Below, piece by piece: positions 25,046-34,804 of a stretch of 64,000 bases of DNA. The DNA is from an uncultured Ruminobacter sp. (lineage in GTDB: Bacteria; Pseudomonadota; Gammaproteobacteria; Enterobacterales; Succinivibrionaceae): positions 1 through 64,000 of the forward strand of contig CACWVT010000004.1 of NCBI GenBank assembly GCA_902764345.1. The letters are read 5' to 3'. The position numbers and the translations under genes were made by a program. Under the pieces are notes generated by a model that was not told where the DNA came from, made no database searches, and saw only the letters and a program-made list of their open reading frames with translations. How positions within the stretch are numbered: the first letter of the stretch is position 1; every line of letters begins with the position of its first letter.

Positions 25046-27631
25046 ATGTCTACTATTCTTGAACAATACAATCCGCATGACCTTGAACCTAAAGTTCAGG
25101 AAAATTGGGAAAAAAACAATACCTTCAAGGCTGTGGAAAACAGCAACAAGGAAAAATTCTACTGCCTGTCAATGTTCCCGTATCCATCAGGAAAACTGCA
25201 CATGGGGCACGTACGTAACTACACCATCGGTGACGTTATCGCCCGCTACCAGAGACTCAACGGCAAGGAAGTAATGCAGCCAATCGGCTGGGACTCTTTC
25301 GGTCTTCCTGCCGAAAACGCCGCAATCAACAACAAGACCGCTCCGGCAAAATGGACCTACAGCAACATCGACTACATGAAGGGTCAGCTCAAGATGCTTG
25401 GTCTCTCATTTGACTGGAGCCGTGAAATAGCCACCTGCAAGCCTGAATACTACAAGTGGGAACAGTGGTTCTTCACCGAACTCTACAAGAAGGGTATCGT
25501 CTACAAGAAAACCTCTACCGTAAACTGGTGTCCGGTTGACCAGACCGTTCTGGCAAACGAACAGGTTCAGGACGGCAAGTGCTGGAGATGTGACGCTCCG
25601 GTTCAGATCAAGGAAATCCCGCAGTGGTTCCTCAAAATCACCGACTATGCCGAAGAACTTCTCAGCGGTCTCGACACTCTCGAAGGCTGGCCTGACACCG
25701 TTAAGGCAATGCAGCGCAACTGGATCGGCCGCTCTGAAGGTCTGACCATCACCTTCAACGTAAAGGACAGCGATGCCAAACTTGATGTTTACACCACCCG
25801 TCCTGACACCTTCATGGGTGTAACCTATGTGGCCATTGCCGCCGCTCACCCTCTGGCAAAGAAGGCAGCCGAAAGCAATGCCGAACTCGCCGCATTCATC
25901 GAAGAATGCCGTAATCTCAAAGTTGCCGAAGCAGACATTGCCACCATGGAAAAGAAGGGCATGGCTACCGGTCTCTATGCGATTCATCCGCTCAACGGCC
26001 GCACCGTACCTATCATGGTTGCAAACTTCGTACTCATGGACTACGGTACCGGTGCCGTAATGTCAGTACCTGCACATGACCAGAGAGACTTTGAATTCGC
26101 CAAAAAGTACGGTCTCGACATAATCCAGGTAATCAGACCGGCAGACGGTTCTGAAGTAAGCGTTGCCGAATGCGCATACACCGAAAAGGGCCTTACCGTA
26201 AACAGCGGCAAGTTCGACAATCTGAACTTCCAGCAGGCATTTGACGCCATTGCCGCAGAGCTCGAAAAGAACAATCAGGGTCACCGCACCGTTAACTACA
26301 GATTAAGAGACTGGGGTGTTTCACGCCAGCGCTACTGGGGCGCACCTATTCCAATGATCTACATGCCTGACGGTTCAGTTCGCCCTGCAGAAGAATTCCC
26401 TGTACGCTTACCTGAAAACGTGGTTATGGACGGCGTTCAGAGCCCTATCAAGAGCAATCCGTTATGGGCTCAGACCAAAGTAGACGGTGTTGACGCCCTG
26501 CGCGATACCGACACCTTCGATACCTTCATGGAATCATCATGGTACTACGCAAGATACTGCTGCCCTGACTATCAGGACGGCATGCTCGATCCTACAAAGA
26601 CCGGTTTCTGGCTCCCTGTAGATCAGTACATCGGCGGTATTGAACATGCGTGCATGCATCTTCTCTACGCCCGCTTCTTCCACAAGCTTCTCCGTGACGC
26701 CGGCCTCGTTAAGGGTGACGAACCGTTCACCAGACTGCTGTGTCAGGGTATGGTTCTGGCAGACGCCTTCTACTATGTCGGACCTAACGGCAACAAGGTT
26801 TGGGTAAGTCCTCTTGACGCCATCTGCACCCGTGATGAAAAGGGCAACATCAAGACTGCTGTTGATAAGGAAGGACACGAACTTGTTCACGCAGGCATGA
26901 CCAAGATGAGTAAGTCAAAGAATAACGGTATTGACCCTCAGCGCATGGTTGAGCAGTATGGTGCAGACACCATCAGACTTTTCATGATGTTTGCCTCACC
27001 TGCAGAACTCACCCTTGAATGGCAGGAATCAGGCGTTGAAGGCGCAAAGCGCTTCATCGGCCGTTTCTGGAACAACGTAGTGGCTCTGGCTCAGAAGGCT
27101 CGTCCTGCGTCATACAATCCTTCAGAACTCGGTTCAGAAGAAAAGAGCATTCGCCGTGACCTTCACAGAACCATCCAGAAGGTTACCGATGACATCGGCC
27201 GCCGCCAGACCTTTAACACTGCCATTGCAGCCATCATGGAACTTCTCAATAAGGCAGCCAAGGTCGACACTTCAACCGAAAACGGACTCGGTCTTGCGTA
27301 TGAAATCTATGATGCGGTTGTGGTTCTCCTCTACCCTATCATTCCTCATGCATGTTTCAGACTCTATGAAATTCTCGGTCACGAAGGCAGCATTGACGAA
27401 GCTTCATGGCCTAAGGTCTGTGAAGACGCTCTTGTTGAAGACGAAAAGCTTATCGTCGTACAGGTTAACGGCAAGGTACGTTCACGTCTGACCGTAGCTG
27501 CCGATGCTTCAGAAGATGACATCAAGGCCAAGGCTCTTGCTGACGAAGCCGTTACGAAGTTCACAGACGGCAAGGAAATCAGGAAAGTCATCTACATCAA
27601 GGGCAAACTGCTGAACATCGTTGCGGCATAA
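25046..27631 (+). CDS. leuS: Leucyl-tRNA synthetase
   Basis: Class I synthetase charging tRNA-Leu. From ATG 25046 the protein is 861 residues, the size of E. coli LeuS, beginning [20 protein letters not shown]; the frame is open further upstream to 24887 but that part is unlike the family. The HIGH motif appears as [16 protein letters not shown] (about 38-53), the editing domain (CP1) contains TTRPDTFMG and the conserved Asp region [17 protein letters not shown], and the KMSKS motif is [13 protein letters not shown] (about 618-630). The C-terminal anticodon-binding and tail domains are complete. No strong ribosome binding site precedes the start. Confidence 0.96.
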   Translation: MSTILEQYNPHDLEPKVQENWEKNNTFKAVENSNKEKFYCLSMFPYPSGKLHMGHVRNYTIGDVIARYQRLNGKEVMQPIGWDSFGLPAENAAINNKTAPAKWTYSNIDYMKGQLKMLGLSFDWSREIATCKPEYYKWEQWFFTELYKKGIVYKKTSTVNWCPVDQTVLANEQVQDGKCWRCDAPVQIKEIPQWFLKITDYAEELLSGLDTLEGWPDTVKAMQRNWIGRSEGLTITFNVKDSDAKLDVYTTRPDTFMGVTYVAIAAAHPLAKKAAESNAELAAFIEECRNLKVAEADIATMEKKGMATGLYAIHPLNGRTVPIMVANFVLMDYGTGAVMSVPAHDQRDFEFAKKYGLDIIQVIRPADGSEVSVAECAYTEKGLTVNSGKFDNLNFQQAFDAIAAELEKNNQGHRTVNYRLRDWGVSRQRYWGAPIPMIYMPDGSVRPAEEFPVRLPENVVMDGVQSPIKSNPLWAQTKVDGVDALRDTDTFDTFMESSWYYARYCCPDYQDGMLDPTKTGFWLPVDQYIGGIEHACMHLLYARFFHKLLRDAGLVKGDEPFTRLLCQGMVLADAFYYVGPNGNKVWVSPLDAICTRDEKGNIKTAVDKEGHELVHAGMTKMSKSKNNGIDPQRMVEQYGADTIRLFMMFASPAELTLEWQESGVEGAKRFIGRFWNNVVALAQKARPASYNPSELGSEEKSIRRDLHRTIQKVTDDIGRRQTFNTAIAAIMELLNKAAKVDTSTENGLGLAYEIYDAVVVLLYPIIPHACFRLYEILGHEGSIDEASWPKVCEDALVEDEKLIVVQVNGKVRSRLTVAADASEDDIKAKALADEAVTKFTDGKEIRKVIYIKGKLLNIVAA

Positions 27632-27780
27632 CAGCCGTTCCGACGGGGAGCCGTTCCGACTCCCCGTGAATTCAGCATGAATTCAGGTGAAAGCAGGTGA
27701 CGGACAATACATATCGGAGACTCCGGCATGAAAATTTACCTCATCTGCTTTAAAATACCCGAAGCGGTATGAATCAAAGA

Positions 27781-27841
27781 CCTTAAACATACGGGAATCC
27801 CCGGTCATAACCCGGTACCATCCCCATATGTTTAAGGTTTT
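27781..27841 (+). terminator. Large inverted repeat after leuS
   Basis: Perfect 11-bp outer stem CCTTAAACATA (27781-27791) / TATGTTTAAGG (27827-27837) followed by TTTT, with further pairing inside (CCCCGG...CCGG). It lies 150 bp after leuS and 85 bp before lptE. It may be a weak terminator or a processing structure between the two genes. Confidence 0.5.
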
Positions 27842-27921
27842 AGCATATTATGGAAATACGGGACACGGACACTGTCATGGCACGGATTTCAGAAAGAACA
27901 TTAAAGGGCACGGTCATTACT

Positions 27922-28608
27922 ATGAAGAGATTATGCGGAATACTCCCTCTCATCCCCCTCTCGCTTCTCTGCGGTTGCGGTTTTCACCTCGCAGGCTCAG
28001 AAGACATCTCCAACAGCTTCAGTGACATTATTCTTGTAGGCAACAATAACGACATTCTCTACAAGAACCTGAAAAAGGAACTGCTTTTGGAAGGCTTCAG
28101 CGTCACTCAGGGAACCTCAGATCTCGCAGCCCAAATTAACGGAGACACTCCCGTCCTAAGCTGCAGCGATCTCAGGAACGAAAGCAAAGCCCTGTCTGTG
28201 TCAAGCGACTCTCAGGAAATGGAATATGCCTACAAAAACCAGATTAGCTGTACCTTCTTCGTAAAGGGCTATGAACCGTATGTCATAAATTCCTCTCTTG
28301 ACCGCTCCTTCCTCAATAAATCGGGAGCCACGCTGAGCCAGCTTACGGAGGAAGAGACAATCCGTCAGGAAGTTGTTGAAATCTTCACCGGACAGATAAT
28401 CTTCAGAATAAAGCATGCGGTGCTGAAGCCTTCAGTGAAAACCGGAGAGACTGAGTCAGCGGCGGAAGATGAAAAGATAACCGTGGTTTTCAACGGCACC
28501 GGCGGTACAACCGAGGAGGAAAAGACCGAGGTGATTGAAATCGAAGGAGCCGACGAACTGAAGGCTCTGGAACAGGAAAGAAACGTCGAAATAAATTCCG
28601 ACCGGTAA
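27922..28608 (+). CDS. lptE: LPS-assembly lipoprotein LptE
   Basis: LptE is the outer-membrane lipoprotein that plugs LptD and helps place lipopolysaccharide on the cell surface. I choose ATG 27922, which gives MKRLCGILPLIPLSLLCGCGFHLAG: a lipoprotein signal peptide with lipobox LLCGC, followed by the family's CGFHLAG start. The upstream in-frame ATG at 27850 only adds a hydrophilic segment before the signal. The protein is about 228 residues, somewhat longer than E. coli (193), because of an acidic C-terminal tail (EEEKTEVIEIEGADELK). The order leuS-lptE-holA-nadD is conserved in gammaproteobacteria. Confidence 0.88.
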   Translation: MKRLCGILPLIPLSLLCGCGFHLAGSEDISNSFSDIILVGNNNDILYKNLKKELLLEGFSVTQGTSDLAAQINGDTPVLSCSDLRNESKALSVSSDSQEMEYAYKNQISCTFFVKGYEPYVINSSLDRSFLNKSGATLSQLTEEETIRQEVVEIFTGQIIFRIKHAVLKPSVKTGETESAAEDEKITVVFNGTGGTTEEEKTEVIEIEGADELKALEQERNVEINSDR

Positions 28609-28623
28609 CGGACCGCAACTGCC

Positions 28624-29667
28624 ATGAAAATAAACTCCAATGAACTTGAAGGCAAACTCAAACAGCAGATTGAAGGCGTATACATCTTCAGCGGCAACGA
28701 ACCGTTCTGGCTGGACGAAGCCACTTCCACCGTGCAGAATTATGCCGCAAAGGCCGGCTTCGGCAGGGACAACACGTATTCATTCTCAGATGATGAACTG
28801 AAAACTGATGAGCTGATTGAGGCCATGACCAGTCCGGGGCTCTTTGCCGACCGCGTACTCGTCAAACTTAAGATAAAAGATCTCAAGGTAAAGGGAAAAA
28901 AGCTTCTCGAAATCTGCTCGGAATGCATTAATCCAAGCCTGCTGCTGATTATTCAGATACCGAGACTTACACTTGCCGAGCTCAACAAGAACAAGCCGCT
29001 TAACTTTCTGGCAGATCACGGCATCATTTCCATATTCTACGATCCCGATCAGCGTCTCATTACGGATTTTCTGCGCCGGCGTGCGGCCTCGCTCGGCCTT
29101 AACCTAAACCAGGGGGCTCTTGCCATTTTATACAGTGCCTACGAAGGCAACGTGGAGGGCATGGTTCAGATTCTGCAGAAAATGGAACTCTGCGGCATTA
29201 AGGGGACTGTGACCGAAGATCTCATAAGAACCCACATTTCCGCAGACAACCACTTTTCCGCATTCGACTACATTGAAGCCCTGATAGATCCGCGTGTTAC
29301 CGTGGAACGCAGACTGCAGATAATGGAGGTACTGCTCGAAAACGGCATTACCGCCATGGATCTTGTTACCAGAACCGGAACTGCTCTTAGCACCCTGCAT
29401 GAAATGAGAACGATACTGGATACCGTCGGTAACCTCGACGGATACTTTGCCGGACACCGTCTGCTGAAGGGCTACACGGCCAAAAGACCAATGTACCTTA
29501 ACGGGGCCAGAAACACGGATCTGAGAGAACTTCACCACCTTATAGATCTGCTGACAAAGGCTGATTTCATGGCTCGAAGCTTCAGGGATGAGGAGGCTGT
29601 AATGATTCTTAAGGAAATAGCAGCCACACTGAGCAGAAAAACGCTGAGGTTGTATCCTGATGATTAA
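28624..29667 (+). CDS. holA: DNA polymerase III delta subunit HolA
   Basis: HolA opens the beta clamp within the clamp loader, together with DnaX (gamma/tau, also in this window). The 347 residues match the family. The N-terminal AAA+-like domain has YIFSGNEPFWLDEA (about 19-32), the usual degenerate nucleotide site; LLLIIQIPRLT lies in the core. The C-terminal collar follows. The gene starts 16 bp after lptE and overlaps nadD by 8 bp, so lptE-holA-nadD form an operon. Confidence 0.93.
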   Translation: MKINSNELEGKLKQQIEGVYIFSGNEPFWLDEATSTVQNYAAKAGFGRDNTYSFSDDELKTDELIEAMTSPGLFADRVLVKLKIKDLKVKGKKLLEICSECINPSLLLIIQIPRLTLAELNKNKPLNFLADHGIISIFYDPDQRLITDFLRRRAASLGLNLNQGALAILYSAYEGNVEGMVQILQKMELCGIKGTVTEDLIRTHISADNHFSAFDYIEALIDPRVTVERRLQIMEVLLENGITAMDLVTRTGTALSTLHEMRTILDTVGNLDGYFAGHRLLKGYTAKRPMYLNGARNTDLRELHHLIDLLTKADFMARSFRDEEAVMILKEIAATLSRKTLRLYPDD

Positions 29668-30313
29668 AAAAGGTATTCTGGGAGGATCCTTTGATCCTGT
29701 TCATGCAGGACATATCGGCATGGCGCTCACTGCTCTTCAGGAGCTCGAGCTTGATGAGGTGATTCTTCAGCCGAACAGAATCCCCTACTACAAGAAGCAG
29801 GCCGAGGTATCTGACGCTGACCGTCTAGAGATGCTCAGAATCGCCGTGGCGGAAACCGGCAGAAAGGAACTTTTGGCAAGTGATTTCGAGTTAAGGGAGA
29901 AGGAATACCTCTCCACGTCAGAGGTACTTCTGCGTCTGAGAAAAAACGAACCGGAAACGGCACTGGTCTTTATAATGGGCATGGATTCATGGCTTTACTT
30001 CCATAAATGGCGTAACTACAAAACCGTTCTTGAAACGGCCAACATTGCCGTTTTCAACAGACCGGGACACGTGCTGAAGCAGGAGGATCTGCCTGAAGAG
30101 CTTGCGGAACTCCATAGCCGCCATCTCATAACCGATCACTCCGTGATTAACAGATCCGGAGGTCTGTATTTCATCGAAAGCAGGCCTTTTGACATAAGCT
30201 CCACCACACTCAGAAATCTCCTTAGGGAAGGAGGTTCCGGAGCGGAGGAATACATGTCGGCGGGAGTTCTGAAATACATCATGGAGCACGGACTTTACGG
30301 TAACCGTCTCTGA
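29660..30313 (+). CDS. nadD: Nicotinate-nucleotide adenylyltransferase NadD
   Basis: NadD joins nicotinate mononucleotide and ATP to deamido-NAD, the step shared by NAD synthesis routes. The 217 residues carry the nucleotidyltransferase motifs GGSFDPVHAGHIG (residues 8-20, with the HxGH-type HAGH) and ISSTTLRNLL near the C-terminus (SSTxxR). It overlaps holA by 8 bp. The downstream partner rsfS follows after a 350-bp gap with its own promoter. Confidence 0.95.
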   Translation: MIKKGILGGSFDPVHAGHIGMALTALQELELDEVILQPNRIPYYKKQAEVSDADRLEMLRIAVAETGRKELLASDFELREKEYLSTSEVLLRLRKNEPETALVFIMGMDSWLYFHKWRNYKTVLETANIAVFNRPGHVLKQEDLPEELAELHSRHLITDHSVINRSGGLYFIESRPFDISSTTLRNLLREGGSGAEEYMSAGVLKYIMEHGLYGNRL

Positions 30314-30665
30314 CCTGCTGTCCTGACTTTCCTGTTTTTTACCGGAATTCATGCGGAAAAATTCAGTATCAGCGACACCATTCGCTCCCGGAAACGGTTC
30401 TCCCGGATGAAGCCTTTTGATTCTTAAATCATGCTTTCAGAAAAATTTTAAAAAACACGGTTTCTCTTTCATAAATCTTTTTGCATTGCGATAAAATTAC
30501 ATTAAAATCATAGGAAAATATTTCCGTCATGCGGACCCGGATGATACATTCACATTCACCGATTCCGTATGTTTCAGGGAACGGAAAATCCGTACGTCAT
30601 ACTGCGGCACGGCACCGTTCCCCGCTATAAAACAAACTTCCGATTACCGAAAAAGGATCCGTAAA
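30314..30665. other. Intergenic region nadD-rsfS
   Basis: No gene. Apart from the promoter at 30481-30508 the stretch is AT-rich around 30420-30520 with T-runs (TTTTTAAAA) that could end nadD transcription, but I find no clear terminator hairpin. A leader of about 150 nt would precede rsfS. Confidence 0.5.
30481..30508 (+). promoter_or_regulatory. Sigma-70 promoter of rsfS-rlmH-mrdA-rodA
   Basis: TTGCAT (30481-30486), 16-bp spacer, TAAAAT (30503-30508). It would drive the closely spaced run of genes from rsfS through rodA. Confidence 0.55.
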
Positions 30666-30986
30666 TTGAAAGAACAGATCATTATTGAAAACATTACCCG
30701 TGCCATAGAAGACATTAAGGGCAGAGACATCAGCGTCATAGACGTCCGCAACAGTTCCGACGTTGCCGACTACTACATGATCTGCACCGGCACCTCTACC
30801 CGTCACACCACAGCCATTGCCGAAAAGGTAAGCGAATCCCTCCACAGGAACGGCATCAGAACCTACGGAATTGAAGGCGAGCAGAGCGGTGACTGGGTTC
30901 TTCTGGACGCAGGCTCCGTTATTCTGCACGTAATGATTCCGCAGGCGCGTGACGCATATCAGCTGGAAAAGCTCTATACTGCCTAA
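30666..30986 (+). CDS. rsfS: Ribosomal silencing factor RsfS
   Basis: RsfS binds ribosomal protein L14 and blocks subunit joining in starved cells. The 106 residues match the family, with DVRNSSDVADYYMICTGTS (about 22-40), EGEQSGDWVLLDAGSVILHVM (about 73-93) and the C-terminal YQLEKLY. The start appears to be TTG at 30666 (encoding LKEQIIIENITR, read as Met) preceded by AAAAAGGATC 9 bases upstream; no ATG or GTG is available at the family N-terminus. It heads the conserved rsfS-rlmH-mrdA-rodA cluster. Confidence 0.93.
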   Translation: MKEQIIIENITRAIEDIKGRDISVIDVRNSSDVADYYMICTGTSTRHTTAIAEKVSESLHRNGIRTYGIEGEQSGDWVLLDAGSVILHVMIPQARDAYQLEKLYTA

Positions 30987-31029
30987 AATCTTACCTACCT
31001 CCATACCTACAGACCGCTGAAAAACAGAG

Positions 31030-31500
31030 ATGAAGATTTATTTGATTGCCGTCGGCACCAAAATGCCTGCTTTCGTAAACATGGGCTTCGAGGAATACGC
31101 CAAGCGTTTCCCCCGGGAGGTTTCACTGGAACTTATTGAAATTCCCGCCGGAAAAAGAACCAAGAACTCCGATATCGAAAAGATTGTTAATCACGAAGGC
31201 GAGCTGATGCTTGCCGCCGTGCCAAAGGGAGCCATGATTGTAACCATGGATATCCCCGGTAAGATGCACAACACCCATCAGCTGGCCGAAGAACTCAACA
31301 GATGGAAGAGCGGCGGTCGTGACGTTGCTCTCCTCGTTGGCGGTCCGGAAGGCCTGTCAGACGCCTGCAAAAAGGCTGCAGAGGCCAGCTGGTCACTGTC
31401 ACCTCTCACCCTTCCGCATCCAATTGTAAGAATCGTAATCGCGGAGAGTCTGTACAGAGCCTGGAGCATAACGGCCAATCACCCTTATCACCGTGAGTAG
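31030..31500 (+). CDS. rlmH: 23S rRNA pseudouridine-1915 N3-methyltransferase RlmH
   Basis: RlmH methylates pseudouridine 1915 in helix 69 of 23S rRNA on the 70S ribosome. The 156-residue SPOUT-fold protein has the SAM-binding knot motifs [16 protein letters not shown] (about 99-114) and [23 protein letters not shown], and ends YHRE. The stop overlaps the beginning of mrdA, so the two are coupled. Confidence 0.97.
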   Translation: MKIYLIAVGTKMPAFVNMGFEEYAKRFPREVSLELIEIPAGKRTKNSDIEKIVNHEGELMLAAVPKGAMIVTMDIPGKMHNTHQLAEELNRWKSGGRDVALLVGGPEGLSDACKKAAEASWSLSPLTLPHPIVRIVIAESLYRAWSITANHPYHRE

Positions 31501-31505
31501 TGCGC

Positions 31506-33473
31506 ATGAGTAATTTTTTCTACAAACCCTTCAGATTCAGGGATAATGCCGCAGAACGGAGAATATTCGTCAGAAGAATCAATTTTGCCCTGGTTATGGT
31601 TATTCTGACAATTCTGGTTCTGTGGGGAAACCTTTACTATCTGCAGGTTTTGGGATATCAGGACTACCACACCCGTTCCAACCAGAACCGCATCAAGATA
31701 GTTCCGCTGGCTCCGCCGCGCGGACTCGTGTATGACCGCAACCACTACATTCTGGCCGATAACAGACCTCTGTTCAGCCTGGAAATCATTCCGGAAAACA
31801 GTAAGAATCTGCGCGAGGACATTAACGGACTCAACGATCTGCTCAAGCTGGACCTTGAACCGGAAGACATTGACAACATCATAAAGCTGAGCAAATACAG
31901 ACGTAAATTCCTGTCCACCATGATTGCCGAAAACATCAATGAGGAGCAGGTAGCCAAGTTTGCGGTAAACCAGCACCGTTTCCCGAGCGCCCACATTGAG
32001 GCGAATCTCAAGAGACACTACCCACTCGGTGAAACCATGACCCATGCATTGGGCTACGTAGCTAGAATCAATGCTGACGACATGAAGAAGCTTACCGAGG
32101 AAGGCGATTCCGAAAACTATGCAGCCACAAACGACATCGGCAAGCAGGGTGTGGAAAAATACTACGAAAACCTTCTTCACGGCGTCAGCGGATACAAGAA
32201 GGTGGAAGTTGATTCATTGGGACGCATTCAGCGTACCCTGAACCTGGTTTCTCCGAAACCGGGCAGGGATTTGACATTAAGCATAGACATCCGTCTGCAG
32301 CTCCGCGGCGAACAGCTGCTGCGCGGCAAGCGCGGAGGTCTTGTCATGCTTAATCCGAAAAACGGTGAAATATATGCCTTCGTGTCATCTCCTAGCTATG
32401 ACCCTAATCCGTTCGTAAGAGGCATCAAGAACAAGGAATACAAGGCCCTACTCTCCAATCCGGACAAACCGCTCATAAACCGCGTGACTCAGGGCGGCTA
32501 CGCCCCGGCCTCCACTGTTAAACCGCTGCTTGCGGTTATGGGACTGGAGGAGGATCTTATAACCCCTCATGCAAAATTCTTCGGAGCTCCGTTCTTCCAG
32601 CTGCCGGGATCCACCCACAAGTTCCGAGACTGGAGACGCTGGGGACATGGAATGATGGACATGTTCCGCGCCATAGAGATTTCCGCAGACACCTACTTCT
32701 ATGACCTGGCATACAGGGCAGGCATCGATCGCATTCATGCCTATATGTCAAAGTTCGGCATGGGACAGAAATCAGGCATAGACATAATGGAGGAATCCAT
32801 CGGCAATCTGCCTTCCAGAGCCTGGAAGAAGCAGCGCTATAAGCATGACTGGGTTCCGGGAGACACCATTTCCATCGGTATCGGTCAGGGATACTGGACC
32901 ACCACGCTCATACAGCTGGCAAGAGCTCACGCCATTCTCACCCAGAACGGCGTCAACGTGGTGCCGCACCTTCTGAGAACAGCCCATGACCCTACGGGTT
33001 CCGATCCGGAAATAATCGTTTATCCGCGTACGGAAAAGGTTGTTCAGGTAAGGGATGATCATTTCTTTGAATATGCCCGTGAAGGCATGTGCCGCGTTAT
33101 CAACGGTGCGGAAGGAACAGGACGCAAGGCCTTCGCCAACACCAAATACAAAGCCTGCGGCAAATCCGGAACAGCACAGATTGTAAGCATCAAGCAGGAT
33201 GCGAAGTACAACGCCGCAGCCCTTAAGGAAACACACCGTGATAACGCACTGTTCGTGGCCTTTGCACCTAAGGAAAATCCGGAAATTCTGGTGGCCGTAA
33301 TCGCCGAAAACATCGGCGGCGGCAGTAAGGAAGCCGCTCCTATAGTGCGCGCCATGATGGACGACTATTTCAAATACCAGGCCGAACCGACACCTACGGA
33401 ACAGGAAATAGACGAATACGTCCGTCAGGTAAAACAGAGTTTTGCCGAAGAGAATCAGGAGGTTAAGAAATAA
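31506..33473 (+). CDS. mrdA: Penicillin-binding protein 2 (elongasome transpeptidase)
   Basis: MrdA crosslinks peptidoglycan during rod elongation with RodA and MreB. It is an inner-membrane protein of about 655 residues with one transmembrane helix (LVMVILTILVLWGNLYYLQV, about 27-46), the dimerisation head, and the transpeptidase domain: SxxK is STVK in YAPASTVKPL, SxN is SADTYFYD-type (SAD), KTG-box is KSGTAQ. I prefer ATG 31506; GTG 31500 is also possible because it overlaps the rlmH stop. It overlaps the start of rodA by one base (TAATG). Confidence 0.95.
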   Translation: MSNFFYKPFRFRDNAAERRIFVRRINFALVMVILTILVLWGNLYYLQVLGYQDYHTRSNQNRIKIVPLAPPRGLVYDRNHYILADNRPLFSLEIIPENSKNLREDINGLNDLLKLDLEPEDIDNIIKLSKYRRKFLSTMIAENINEEQVAKFAVNQHRFPSAHIEANLKRHYPLGETMTHALGYVARINADDMKKLTEEGDSENYAATNDIGKQGVEKYYENLLHGVSGYKKVEVDSLGRIQRTLNLVSPKPGRDLTLSIDIRLQLRGEQLLRGKRGGLVMLNPKNGEIYAFVSSPSYDPNPFVRGIKNKEYKALLSNPDKPLINRVTQGGYAPASTVKPLLAVMGLEEDLITPHAKFFGAPFFQLPGSTHKFRDWRRWGHGMMDMFRAIEISADTYFYDLAYRAGIDRIHAYMSKFGMGQKSGIDIMEESIGNLPSRAWKKQRYKHDWVPGDTISIGIGQGYWTTTLIQLARAHAILTQNGVNVVPHLLRTAHDPTGSDPEIIVYPRTEKVVQVRDDHFFEYAREGMCRVINGAEGTGRKAFANTKYKACGKSGTAQIVSIKQDAKYNAAALKETHRDNALFVAFAPKENPEILVAVIAENIGGGSKEAAPIVRAMMDDYFKYQAEPTPTEQEIDEYVRQVKQSFAEENQEVKK

Positions 33474-34609
33474 TGAGTGAAGCCTATGACAGCTACTATG
33501 ACAGCTTCAGCCGCAAGAAAACCCTGAGTGAAAGACTTCACGTGGATCTTCCTCTTCTCGGCGGTCTGATTGCCACACTGGTTCTGAGCCTCTTCGTGCT
33601 CTACAGTGCATCGGGTCAGCATTATCAGATGCTGCTCAAACAGATACTGCACACCGGTCTGAGCTTTGGCATCATGATAATCATCGCCCAGATAAACGTT
33701 AAGTTCTTTGAACGCTGGTGTCTCGTCATTTTTGTGTTCTGCCTTGTCATGCTTCTCGGTGTAACGTTTTTCGGAGAAATAAGTAAGGGAGCCAGAAGAT
33801 GGCTTAACCTCGGCTTCATCCGAATACAGCCGTCCGAATTCTTCAAGATCGCCATGCCGATAACCATTGCGGCCGTTCTTGCCAAGGAATCGATTCCTCC
33901 AAGGTTCATCAGAGTCGTATGGGCAGTGATTCTCGTAGCCATTCCGTCAGCCCTGATTGCCAAGCAGCCGGACCTGGGTACAGCAATTCTCGTGGGAACC
34001 AGCGGAATAATCGCCATATTTCTTGGCGGCATCAGCTGGTGGTACATCATTTCCTGCGCCCTGCTGGCGCTGCCACTGCTGCCTCTTCTCTGGATGTACG
34101 TTCTTCATGATTACCAGAAGCAGCGCGTACTGACCTTCCTGAATCCGGAATCCGATCCTCTCGGCACGGGCTACAACATAATTCAGTCCAAAATTGCCAT
34201 AGGTTCAGGCGGCGTATACGGAAAAGGCTGGCTTCACGGCACCCAGTCCCAGCTGGACTTTCTGCCGGAACACCATACTGACTTCATCTTTGCGGTATAC
34301 AGCGAGGAATTCGGAATGATGGGCTTCTTTCTCCTGATGGCAATATACATGTACATCATCCTCAGATGCATCTATATTGCCAAAAAGGCTCACAGCACCT
34401 TTGAAAGAATTCTGGCAGGCACCCTGTCGCTCACATTCTTCTTTTATATCTTCGTGAACATCGGCATGGTAAGCGGTATCCTGCCGGTAGTAGGCGTGCC
34501 TCTGCCTCTCATCAGTTACGGCGGAACCTCCATGGTTACGCTCTGTGCGGGCTTCGGTCTGCTGATGTCAATCAGAACACACCGCAAGATTACGGATGAA
34601 CGCTACTGA
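33473..34609 (+). CDS. rodA: Rod-shape peptidoglycan glycosyltransferase RodA
   Basis: RodA is the SEDS-family glycan polymerase paired with PBP2 (MrdA). The 378 residues contain about ten transmembrane helices and the family signatures KGARRWLNLGFIRIQPSEFFK (about 103-123), AKQPDLGTAILV, and the C-terminal GVPLPLISYGGTSM. It is translationally coupled to mrdA and followed by a terminator. Confidence 0.96.
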   Translation: MSEAYDSYYDSFSRKKTLSERLHVDLPLLGGLIATLVLSLFVLYSASGQHYQMLLKQILHTGLSFGIMIIIAQINVKFFERWCLVIFVFCLVMLLGVTFFGEISKGARRWLNLGFIRIQPSEFFKIAMPITIAAVLAKESIPPRFIRVVWAVILVAIPSALIAKQPDLGTAILVGTSGIIAIFLGGISWWYIISCALLALPLLPLLWMYVLHDYQKQRVLTFLNPESDPLGTGYNIIQSKIAIGSGGVYGKGWLHGTQSQLDFLPEHHTDFIFAVYSEEFGMMGFFLLMAIYMYIILRCIYIAKKAHSTFERILAGTLSLTFFFYIFVNIGMVSGILPVVGVPLPLISYGGTSMVTLCAGFGLLMSIRTHRKITDERY

Positions 34610-34648
34610 CGCACACGGTTCTCCGTAACGTGAAGCACTTTTATGAAA

Positions 34649-34694
34649 AAACCGTTCCGTGATGTTTTCAAATTCATACCGGAACGGTTTTATG
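34649..34694 (+). terminator. Terminator of the mrdA-rodA unit
   Basis: Stem AAACCGTTCC (34649-34658) / GGAACGGTTT (34681-34690) with a 22-nt loop, then TATGTTT. The plus strand also has AAAAA before it, so it could act in both directions. Confidence 0.65.
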
Positions 34695-34804
34695 TTTAGA
34701 ATGCCTGTGAAACCAGGCATGGATTCTCCCCGCCGCTCCGAAGACGATCGTTACTAAAATTCCGCACCGACCGTAAGAAGCGACATATGAAAAATCGTCA
34801 GCAA

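Noticed and set aside
25406..25987. 193-residue minus-strand frame antisense to leuS
   Set aside because: Shadow of the leuS editing-domain region.
31488..32180. 230-residue minus-strand frame antisense to mrdA
   Set aside because: Shadow of a certain gene; composition (Val/Val/Gly-rich) is that of a reverse-complement reading.
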